In this document: positions 12,124-24,100 of the stretch, piece after piece | Layout of the letters: each line of letters opens with the position of its first letter | Numbering within the stretch: the first letter of the stretch is position 1 | Assembly (NCBI GenBank): GCA_947652115.1 | Contig: OX393574.1 | Location: 14,000,907 to 14,064,906 of the forward strand | Direction: 5' to 3' | DNA: 64,000 nt | From: Blastomussa wellsi | Lineage: Eukaryota > Cnidaria > Anthozoa > Scleractinia > Plerogyridae | Made by a program: the position numbers and the translations under genes | The notes under the pieces: generated by a model | The model's database searches: none | What the model was told of the DNA's origin: nothing | Seen by the model: the letters and a program-made list of their open reading frames with translations, nothing else

Positions 12124-15100
12124 AAACGAGACGTGCCACTGACAGTCAAACGTTTGCTATTTTTCAGATTTCATCTCTAAGATCCAGGCTGGAGAAATCT
12201 GACAAAGAACTAGAAAGAGCAAGCGTCGGCAGAGTGGAAGCAGAAAGGTACCTTCAATTACTCATTACCCCATTGGACCCGCCTCCCCCCTCAAGCCCTC
12301 GTCAATTACACCGGTTATCCCTCCCCCTGAATAAAGAGAGAGTAAGCCGTAAGTAACACGTAGTCGTTCTGTTGTGTTTTCTAGACAAGCGCAGAATTTG
12401 CGTGATGAACTTTACCAGGCGAAGCTAAGGCTTGAGAAGGAGACTTCTTCGCTAAAAGAGACAAATAAGGTAATGTACCTAAGTTATTAAATCGCAATCG
12501 CTTCGAGGCTTAATTCCTTTAAACTGAAGAGTCAGATCGATCGACCGACTCTGGGAAGTCATAACGTATAGCTTTAGTTCTGTTTCGTTTTAATTAAAAG
12601 AGCTACGCCACAATTATTTTGAGTTTTTTTGTGTGTGTTGAACCAAAATAACAGTTTACTAAGCAAGGAAAACACCAAAGAGGTAATAATTAACCAGAAA
12701 GGAAAAAGGTTGGTTAAGAATGGAGAAGATTGAAACGGATTCCAAATGACGAATTTGAAAAAATGCACAGATTATGACGTATACGTAGCTTGTTGAAATT
12801 TGGTCCAAAACGTTAGTCCCTGTTCTCATTTTGTTTTGTACCAAAGGGTCTTATGGCTAAGTTAGAGGCAGCTGAAATCAAAGCAGGGAACCTGGATATC
12901 GAGGTAAGAACAAATTTGTAGAATCGTTTCCTTGAAATATTTCACGTGTCAACGTATCAAAGATTGTCGTCAAGGGGCATGGACGCGGGAACCAGGGAGT
13001 CTTGTGTAGGGGAAGGAGTCTACAAGACACGGGACAGAGATATTCTCACAATAATGGGTATCGATGGAATTGGGAACACTTTTGGCAGCATTGCGTAAAA
13101 TGAACAAAGAGGTGGTTGAGAACCCGGAGCAAGAAGGTACAGAATGCGGGAAGTTTACACCCCTCCCCTCCCCTTATCTATTTTTTCAAATCGTGTATGG
13201 CTTCTAACGTAAGGCGGCTGGCTACTAGTACCCAGACTACTAACCAATCTATTGTCCCTGATTCACTTTCAGCTTCAAACTGCGAATGTGATTCTGACGG
13301 AAAGAGGAAGTCAATTGAATCTTGTGCAGCGTGACACGGAGCATCAGAAATCTCAATACGAAAGACTACAGGAAAAGATTCGCCTGGAAAAGGTAACGGT
13401 AGCTATGTCACGTCAGTAACTAGGTCACGATTTTGAATGCTGCGAGGTCACGCTATTTTAATAGGGTATGTCTGGAAAGTAAGTTAGTAAGTAAAGACGT
13501 TATTTCTAACAAACCAGTGGCCCTCATGCAATAAAATATGCAAAAAAAACAATTTCAGAAGTTACAATGAGAACACTCGAACCATGAACACTTGACTTTC
13601 TTTGTACAATTTTCTTATCATTACCCAATAACGGCTGCTTATGTAAATAAAAGGATAATCATTTTTAGCAGTTAAAAACGCTCACCGTTTTGAGGAGCTC
13701 TTCTTGGATGATCGTAAAAAATTACAACAAATACTGTCAGTTAAAATAGCCTAGAATAAAATATGAAAGTAAAACAAACGAGATAAAAACAGTAAGAACA
13801 AGTGAAATTTTATAGCAAATTACAGAAATGAGAATGAAATTAGTTAAAAGCAGGTGTTCTCGCTATTTAAAGTGATAAATGGCGCTAATAAGGGGTCTAA
13901 GTCACAAAACGGGGTTTGTCACAGAGACTTGGCATCAACGACTGGCAAACAACTTTTAACTTCACTCTGTAGATGACTTCTAATAAGGTTAACGAAACGT
14001 CAGTCACTGGCAGCAGTACTTTTGAGAGCTACTCTCAGCTATAATGCTACTAAAATACTCGCGCCTGGCACTCCTGTGTTCAAACCACGAGAGGAAATCA
14101 CACTTATACGCTTTTTTGTTTTTTTTAATCGTGTTTAATTTTGTTGTTTGTTTCGTCTAGGAACAAAACTCGAGACTCACGGCTAAATTAGATGGAAGTG
14201 ACGTCAAGTAAGTGATAAATAACGACAATAAACGTGCAATCGATGGTTGACTTAATTATCCTCTGGCAATGTTATTAGAAGTGCAACTCCGGCAAGGCGA
14301 AAGTCGGACTTGGCAGTTTGACGTCGCGATTGGTTAAATCAATCACGATGCCAAACTGCGAAGTCCATCAGTCACTTTGTATTGTACTTGTGTTCAGTTT
14401 GATCATAACAAAAGAAAACATGTCGATAAATTGCGTTATTGTATTTTGCGATGTTTAAAAGTACCTCGAAATTGCACGAAACCTGAAAATAATAGGTTAG
14501 TAAGGTAGAGGAACACCAAAGAGATAATTATAAACTAAAAATGAATAAGGATGGTTCATGTTAGAGAATATTGAAACGGATTTCGACCGTAGAACTTAAA
14601 AATAATGGACTCATTTTATTTCTTCTTGGTTTCAGGATTGCAAGCCTTCACAGTGATTGTGAATCATTACGGAGGCGATTAGAAGAAAGCACTGAAAAGT
14701 TGAGAAAGCACGAAGAATCTGCTCTTAGATCAGAGGTGGGTGTTATATCACTTCGTCTGCGCGAGTTTCGTCTTTCATTTCTTTCCCTGCTTACACTTAG
14801 GTAACTTGCGTTTGCTGAGCTAAAGCGATTTCCAATTGAGTGTCGTAAAACCAAACTAAAGTAATTACTTTGACCAATCGCAAAGAACGAGGACAATCCG
14901 GTGATTCAATCAAACTTGAAGCTATTACACGCTGCCGACACAAAGCGCGCGAAAACGTGCACGCGCGAGTCCCGATTGGTTTTGGTTTTACTCCTGATTG
15001 GTTGAAATTGATTGGCGCGAGATTTTTAAACCAATCACTGAGCGTACTAATGCAGAACCAAAGTAATTCGCTAATTACTTTCGACACTCGATTGAAAACC

Positions 15101-18100
15101 GCTCTATTCTATGACTCGCGCCACCGCCAGTTACTCTGACCAATAGGAACGAAGATTTATTATTATTTTGCTTGGTCAATCAGGAATGAAGGCCAAGTCA
15201 ACCGTGATTTAGCTCACGCGACTTTTCCCGCGCTTGGCGCTGGGTGAATATTTCTCTAGTTATGATTCGTTTACTGCGATTTTTGCAGCTTCTTTGATAA
15301 GCTTTTCTTGTTTTATAACTATCTTTATAAGAGCATTCATTTTTTGTTCCTTTTGCAGGAGAAATTTAACGCCTTACTTGCTTCATCAAGAGGAGATTTT
15401 GAGAAGGTACACCCTGCGTGAAACTTTAATTAACAAAGTAGATGATTTCTCGTTTGCACGTGAGGAAGGTTTATGAGCCACGAGGGTAGAACTAGTTACC
15501 TTCTATTAAGAATTTGCACGCAAATTTCACAAAAATGCACTTTGTAAGTAACATAAGCTACATCAAGCGACCAAGACTTTAAAATTTCATAGAGGACAAA
15601 ATGCACATCCATTCGTGTTGCTCAGTAACAGCTGGTCGCAAGAAATCTACTTTAGTGCCAAGCGTGGATACCAAATCTTAGAACCATTTGAAGTGATTTC
15701 TTTTTTGGGGATTGTTTCTTTCTCTATTTCCTCAGAGCAAACACGTTATGCAGGAGAAACAAGAGACTCTTCTGGAGTCGATCAATAAACTCAAGTTGGA
15801 CGTTGATAAAGGGAAAGAGAAGAGTGCACAACAGAAAGCTCATATTAGAGATCTACAACAGGTTTGCTTTTGTTAATTTTTCTACAATTTCTTCTTCCGT
15901 TTTTTAGGTTCGTGATTGCGTGCGTGCGTGCGTACCGTCTTTTGTTCGTGCGTGTGAGCGAGCGTTCGTTCGGTCGATCGCTCTTTCCGTATTTCGTTTG
16001 CTTGACAATTATCAATCTCTGTTGCTTTCTTACTTTTAGGAACTTAACGACACGTCCAAGAAACTTGTTCAATCTGAAACAGCTTTAGAGATACAAACCA
16101 AGGTACGATTTGTTGATCATTAACGTTGGGAAGGAGAGTGGGTTGTAGGAGACATGGCACTGACTTGTTATCAAGTCAAAACTAAACTAAATTCGGTTCA
16201 CTGGGCAGTAATATTCGAAGATTGAGAGCGCGTTAGTTATAATAGGGACGCTTTTGTGCGAGAGAAAACGCGCGCAAGCAAATTACACGCGAGTTTTCCT
16301 CCCCGATGCGCGCAGAACTCGCGTCGTAAAATTATCTCTTGCTTTTATAGTGTTTTCACATGACGTCATGGTGGCCAAATTGGTGTCCCAAAAAAAAAAT
16401 GCGGCCATATTGGGGTCCCAAAGCAATCCTCCGGGAACTGAACTCTATTGTTAAGAAAATGTCATCTTTTGTTTCAGCAATCCAATATGGCCGCTTGTCA
16501 CGTGTGTAAAAATACCCTATTTGGTAAGACGTATGTTAGTAATTCTTCTGAATTTGGAGAATTGATTATTTTTATTTTGTTTTAGCTTCGTGAAGAGCTG
16601 GAGGACGAGCGATCTCATTTGAGAAGCCAGTTAACAAATCTGGAAAATACGGTTAGTCAGTGCCTACTGACAGTATTGACGTTCCTTTAAGATTGCGTGA
16701 TTTACCGCCGTCCAATGTCACTCTGTTATTTATGATTGTAACATCAAAATTAAACGGCCACTGTCACGAGCGCCATTTAAAAAATTCAAGAGGCCAAAGA
16801 CGTACCTACAGTAATGAAAACCTATAACTATTGGTCCAGTATTTTACAAGATTACTATCCCAGTTAGTCTCTTTGGGCGAGTGTTGCGTGACATCCAAGT
16901 GGCCATACACTTAGCTTCATAAGGTCTAAGCTTAGCTAGTTTTCAGGCGTGTCACTGAAACAAATTAAGCAAATATTGAACACAACATGTTAAAAATCCA
17001 AACTGGCAGGAGGCAGACAAGTTGGTTAATTACAAAGCGTGACCGACGATTTGAACTCGGGACAACTGATTCCCGCTCCCGCTGCGGCCTTGATCCCGGG
17101 ACCTCCGGAATTACAACACCAGCGCTATAAACCCCTCGGCCACGCAGCCTCCTGAAAGGACTGATAGCTTTGTGATACAATCAGGACCTTTGTGTCTCAA
17201 CTTGAAAAAGCTAGTTCAAGTTCTATCCTTCTAACTAGCTGCTAATATACTTGATGTCTTCCTCTTTATGTTCTAGGTGTATGAGCGATAGATGTTAGTC
17301 AGTTTTAGTACCGTTTAACCAAAACAGCAAAAAGTCTCTGTGACATTTCCCTTGTCACGAAATCAACTGACAGTCTATGGTTTCTCGCCCTGTAGGTTGC
17401 AACTGTGGAAGCGACGCGAGGCGAGGTTACTGGTCACGCCATGAAACTCGAGGAGGAACTGGAACACACTAAGCGAGTTCAAGGAGAGACCACTGAACGG
17501 CTGGTCTCAAGAAGCGCGGACGTAGAATCCGTTACCAGATCCATGGTAAGCAAAATATTCCCATAAGGTTAATGTACAGTACAGTAACTGCCTTGCACAT
17601 GGTTTTGAAAGCACAAAAGAAAGGGAAACTTTGATATGCGCAGACATCTTTTCCCATATTATCATTTTCCTCACCCCCTTCTTTCTTACGAATTTCGTGA
17701 AATTTGTATCAAGCTTTTCTTCTTTCAAAGTTAACTTAAAGTTGCATAATGAAGTCGGAAAAACATAACTTACAGTAATTCACTGCTTGGAACATTTCAG
17801 TGTCACTCGTCAAATTTGAAGGAGATAAACTCACAGTAAAAGGTTAAAGTCCGTGTTTTTATGTGTTTATATGTTAAATTTGTTAATACTGTTCTATTCT
17901 CGTAGTCCCCAGAGGAGGATGGCGAACACTCGGTAACTAAACAGTTCATAACGTGGCTACAATTCGCAGTCGTTTCATAGGTCGTCACGCAACTCGTTGT
18001 ACCGTTACCTGGTGTAACGCAATTCGTGACAGCCTGAAAAACGGCTGCGAGAGAATGCTGATCTAAATAACATTAAACACGTTAATTTTATCTTCTACAA

Positions 18101-21100
18101 CCAATTGCAAAATTATTAAGACACTCTCCCAGAATTTGATTTTTTTCCTGCAAAGAACACGCAGAAATTTCGTTGGAGAATGGTTAACTTTCAAGAAAAA
18201 CTGTCAATCGTTTTTAAATTAAACATTAACACTAACACTACGCTGAGATTACATGACATATTCATTTTTGAAAAATAGAATTGTTGTTGTTAAATTACTT
18301 CTTTTTATCTAACTACATAAAACGCCCCTGTATCACGCCTGGAATACTTTTGATCATATTGTTTAATTAAAATTGTTAGAATAAAATTCCTAATTTGCCA
18401 TTTTATAGTTATTGTTATCCTTTTCCTGCCGGAAGAAATTTAATGGATGTCGTGCTCCTGGCTGGGAACAGTATCAAATAAAGCAATTATATTAAGAAAA
18501 CAATGAAAATTTGTCAATTTGATTTTAACCTGCATAAATTCTCCAGTTAAAATTCTAATATTTTTAAGAGTGTGCCAGCAATTATATTAGCAACTTTCAT
18601 AAGTTTGTGCAATAGCATTAATTAATTAATAAACTAATAATTTTAAATAAACTAAACATCACGTGGGCGAGGCATTTTGCTTTCAACGAATTAATCTTCG
18701 TTAAAACGCCAACGGAATTCCCCGGGATGTTACAGTCGATTTCAGGGCATTGTGACGCTGAGTGTGTAGACGCGAGTTTTTCAAAACATCGTTCGCCCAA
18801 GGCGATCACAAAAGTAGCGGTAGATAAGTTTTATGCCTGCACAAATTTGGTCAAATTTAACTTCTTTATATAACAGTCTTTTTAAAAGTTGAGAGAGACA
18901 TATACTTCTGCTTATATTTGTGACCAGCACACTTGGGTGAATGATCGACGAGCGAATTATGTTTTTAAAACCCAGGTCTACACACTGCGCCGAAATTGGC
19001 TGTAAATCGTAATTGTTTTCTTTATTAACTTCCCGTCTTGCTGTAAAATTGACAAAATAATAATCTCCTTACTTCTAAAACCGCCGGAAGTCTAAAATGT
19101 TTTATTTGTGTGGTAGTTGTTACACTGAAATGGGCTCTTTTAGCTCTGACAGCTGATTGGTAAATAAAATTTAAGAAGCCATATCAATGCTTTCCTCAGT
19201 TTTTTCATTTGCGAAGCTGTTGTTTTAGGAATCTCTTTTAATAACACTTTCCTTGATACTGGCGACAGAAAAATGTAACTTTGGTTCAGCTATAGACATG
19301 AAGTTGGCCCTGCAGAGAATGGAATAAAAGATCTGTAGAATGGAATCTGTTTTGTTGTTGTTAAAGTTCGCCTTACAGTGTGTAAAGTAAATTCATTGAC
19401 TTCGTTAATTGGAAGTGCTTGAATATAAATGACCGATTCTCGCTTAAATGTGAGGCTGGATGTGGCGAAACCTTTGGACAAAAAGCGAATATCTTGGCGA
19501 AAATCATATGTTCGTTTTGCGAAGAAGAGAAAATGTATCAAAACAATCTGGTACATGTGCAGGAAAAGTTTTTTTGCACATACTTGATTTGCAAAGGAAA
19601 GAAAAGGAAAGCTGTCACAAGTTTTAAGCTCGGTTTTGAAGCTCGTAAACAGATCATTCATCTTGAAAGAAAGCAATCCAGTAACAGCTGTGAGATTTTG
19701 TAAAACATTACCCGAGAAAGGAATAAACCCTTTTGGAACTTTGGCGAGGATATTAATTGATTTTGAAATACGCAAAAAAGCGTGTAGTTTGTATGTTAAA
19801 TTTGGAAGTTACATTTTTAAATTTGGCTGGAATGTCTGGAAATTCCGAAACTCTACTTTGATAATCTTGCTAGAGTTGTTTTTTTTTTAATCATCAAGGA
19901 AACGTTTTTTTAAAGTTTTTATCGAGTTTTTATAAAATACCCAGTGACAGTTTACCTTTAACTTAGTGATAGTATTTTTGTTCACTTATGTCATTAAGCT
20001 AGAGTTCACAGTTGGCCACAATTACGTTGTTTTTATAGGCACAGCTAGAAAAGATGGTGACGAAACTCAAAGTTGAGAAAGCCCACGTCGAGGCGTCTTT
20101 ACGAGAAGAAGAAGCGAAGTGTGGCATGTTATTGAAAGAAGTAAAGGATGCGAACGAGGTAAAAGTCTTCATTTGATGTAAAAAGCACGCCAGTATCTTG
20201 CTCGGGTGCCATCTTGTTCCGCCATCTTGAAAAACTAGGGCGCGGTTACATAGCCCGCACATGTCGTCAAAAATGCACACAAATGATTTACCTCTTGTTA
20301 GAATAGTTCAAAAAACCTCTTTGTTCATGTATTGCCTGCTGTATTCTCGAGTGTTTCACGTTTTATTTTATGTTGTATATTGTTTCAGCGGTAAAGTTCA
20401 ATTCATGTAAAAATTGTCAAATATAAACACTTTTGATATTTGTTTTAAAACGATAACGTCACGGCTTATTCAAACTCACTCCTTCTCGTCGTGATGCATG
20501 GAGATCTAATCGTTGCTTCTTATAGTTTCTAAAAAATGTAACGAGCACAAATTCCCTGCCTCGTATCAATATAGACTTTTACAAAATAGTTTAACATGTG
20601 GTTAATAAGCTTGCTTTTTCAAGTCGAAGAAAAGCAGCAGCCGTCTCTAATTTTTCAATCGTGTGGAAGTTTTTGTTGATGGTAAGAAATTTGTTGTAAT
20701 ATTTTAATTAATTCATCGCGGTTTTAAAATTATTATGCTTGGTTTTAAATTATGCATGCTAATTACCTTTGCTTCAATTTAAAACCAATCATTAACTTTA
20801 ATTCGCCCAATTAAAAGATATCTCGCTCGGATTTAGTAGACGCTGTAAAGGCGAAAGGATTCTATCTTGCTTTCGTCGCTTTTAGCGAACAAGGGAAAAC
20901 GAAAGCGCTTGACGATGATTTTGAGCTAAGAACTATATCGTTCTGAATTGATTATGTCTGAAGACGTCGATAAAACGGGAAATATCCCTGGAAAATTCGA
21001 CGATAGTGTTGTGTTATTCCTTTGCCATGGGCAAGATCGCAAGAAAGTTCGTTTTCGAAAACGTGGCGCTGTCCCAAAATTCAAACAAGAGGTACTGTAT

Positions 21101-24100
21101 ATTGTCAATCTTTGTTTTATTTGATTCAGATTTTACTTATGAATAGTGAAATGTAATTTCGCATTTCTGTGTACCCTTTCTGTGACGACTTTAATTGGAG
21201 AGATTCTGAGAGTGAAAAAAGTTAATTTCACTCTTGGCAGATGTTAGAGAATGTGTGAAATATAAATCGAGACACGAATTAAGACAACAAGTTCACAGAT
21301 TTTTGAAAATTTTCTTTTTGTGGGAAATATTACGTTTTCTTTGTATTTGTTTCTTGTTAAAGTAACTGTTTCTCAGCTGAGTTTAGAATTTTTCTAGTAT
21401 CTTTTTCCTCTACTCAACATGATACTGATCTTAATGACAAAACCATTGCTTCATCACGAAACTATGTGTCTCCCGGGCGTAATAATTAACAGTTACTAAC
21501 AAACGAAACTAATGATAAGATGAAATGTTCAATTATATGGCATGGCGGGGGTAATTTGTAGAACGCCGAATGTAGAATACAGAACTCCAAACGCCGAATG
21601 TTCGTCAGCGGCATATAGCCATATATGGCTATCAGGGATGAAGAAACGCATGTTTCATGCCAATTATGGCTATATGCCGCTGACCAACATACGGCGTTCG
21701 GCGTTCGGCGTGCTGCATTCTGCATTCGACGTTCGGCGTTCTGCAAATTACCCCCGCCGATTATGGCACGAGCGTGGGACAACGAAAACATTCTGAGTCC
21801 CCGACAGGAGTCGAACCACGACCTCCCAAACACCGGTTGGCGCTCTAACCAAGTGAGCTATAGTGGAGAACTCTCGGTGAGCCAAGGCCATTTACTAGGT
21901 TCTTATGTGACACGTGTCCTGCATACTGCAAGGATCAGCAATGTTAAAAGCAACACGAGTTTGCAGTATTAAAGATGGTAAATTTTCAGCTTGGCATAAC
22001 TTCGAAAACTGTTCAACCTTGCTGTTTTTCAAAGACGCATATAAACGAAATCTTCCTTCACTGTTTCTGGCTATGTTCGCATGTCCACATGTGGCTAAAA
22101 TCCGTTTCTCCGCTCCATATTTCATTGATTGATTTCTCGAACTGTTTCCGTTTGTTAGTGGAAATTTATTTAATTCAGCGCTACAATTTAATTTCAAAGG
22201 CAATACTTGCGACTTTTAAGTCGCAAGTATTTTACTTAAAAGTATAACAGAGCGCCAACCCTTTTTGCCGAGGCTCGAAACGTTAAATTCTCGATTTATC
22301 ATGCACAAGCGTAAGGTGTAAGAGAGTGCCGTTACTGGCTGGTACTGAGGAAGACTTGAGCATTAGCCGAAACGTATAAAGACAACGAAAAGAGTCCGTG
22401 GAAAACCAGCTGAATATCATTATGTTTTTGAATGTTATTTCTAAGAATTTGGTTGTGTATCTGGAAAAGCGTTGTCCTGATTTCGTAGGATGTGATTTTT
22501 ATTTTACGTTCATGGACTCCTTACTAATAGAGAATTTTTAAACGATGTTGATCACATTTGCAGGCTAAGTTGGTCTGCAAATTTCAGACTACTCACCAGT
22601 TCTCTCTCACTCCACAGGCCCGGCAGAGCCTGGAAAAACTGTTATCCAATGTGAAGGGAGATTCAGTAGAACTGGAGAACAGATTGCAGGTATGCTAGAG
22701 TTAGCTCGGTTCCTTCTCCTCACTGCATTATGGCGGTTTTCATGTCCACAGTTTGCGCCAACTGGATAAGGAAAGGAACGAATTACATTTGGATTGGCGA
22801 GGTGCTGTCGCTCAAAACGTCACTGATCATTTTAAAAACTTAAAGGAGCTAGTTATGGTTTGTGTAATCCGTCTTAATCGTCTCCACCCCTAACCATTCT
22901 TTTTTCCTGTTTTGTTTACTATCGCCTACTATTATTTATTACTATTGTTTTGAGGTTTCCTACATTTTAAGGGTGATTTTGTTCGTCACAAAAATGACTT
23001 AGCTCCTTTGAACATTCGTGACCAATTTGCTTCGTCATCATTTCTTTAAAGGTAGCCTGCGTAGCCGGCGGGATTTGAGGCTCAGCATTCGCGGGCAAGG
23101 CATGCGAGGTCAAGAGACGAGGCCGCGCGAGATGATTTCAACTCGACTCCTTACCAATCCTCCCACGGCTTTGCCACTCCAACGACGGCGTCCCCCAAAA
23201 CAAAAGCACTTCGCCGCGAATCCCGCCAGCCATTTAGGTTAGCGCGTTGGATACCAGATAGAGCTATACGGGCCCGGGCTTTGCCCTTGGTCACTTGGTT
23301 GTATTCTTGGGCAAGATATTTTACTCTCCCCAGTGCCCCTCTCCACCCAGGTGAACTCTGGCATGTCGTGAACTTCGACTGCCTTTTTTACTTGATTCAT
23401 AATGTAATTTATTTTCTACGTTACTTTCACCAGTCGGAGGCACTCAGTCGTACTCAACATGAAAGAGACTCGGAAGAACACAAGGAGTTATGGGAAGCGG
23501 AAGTACGCTCAAGAACTAAGCTGGGAGCGAAGGTAAAATCAAAGAGTTTTACATGTAATGAAGAAATACGACGACGAATTGAGTTTGTATTGCATGCCTG
23601 TTTTTTTCTTTAGATTGCGGAAATGGAAAAGCGATTGGCCGAAGCACGAGTGCAGATAGAAGAGGTGCGTTGTTATGAATTCCGAATTTCTGTATTGTTA
23701 GGTGTTTTTGCTGATTTTTGAATGTTCTAATTTTAAATTTAGGAAAAGCGTAAGACTCGTAAAGCTTTGGAGATGAAGAAAGTGTTGGAAGCCAAGTTAG
23801 AGGCCACCGACGAAAGGTGACTTAATAATATTTCTTTAAATAATTTCAGTCGGGAAATCAAGCGCCATTTTCACAGACACTTTGAAGCACTGACAGGGTT
23901 TCCAACTCGTATTATCCAATTCACTAACAGCGCCGGTGTCACGTGATTTTCTGCGAAAGTGGCAGTTCAGAATACGTTATGTTTCTTAGCAACATCGGCG
24001 TTCTGCAAATTATCCCCGCCGATTATGGCACGAGCGTGGGACAACGAAAGCATTCTGAGTCTCCGACAGGATTCGAATCCACGACCTCCCAAACGCTTGA

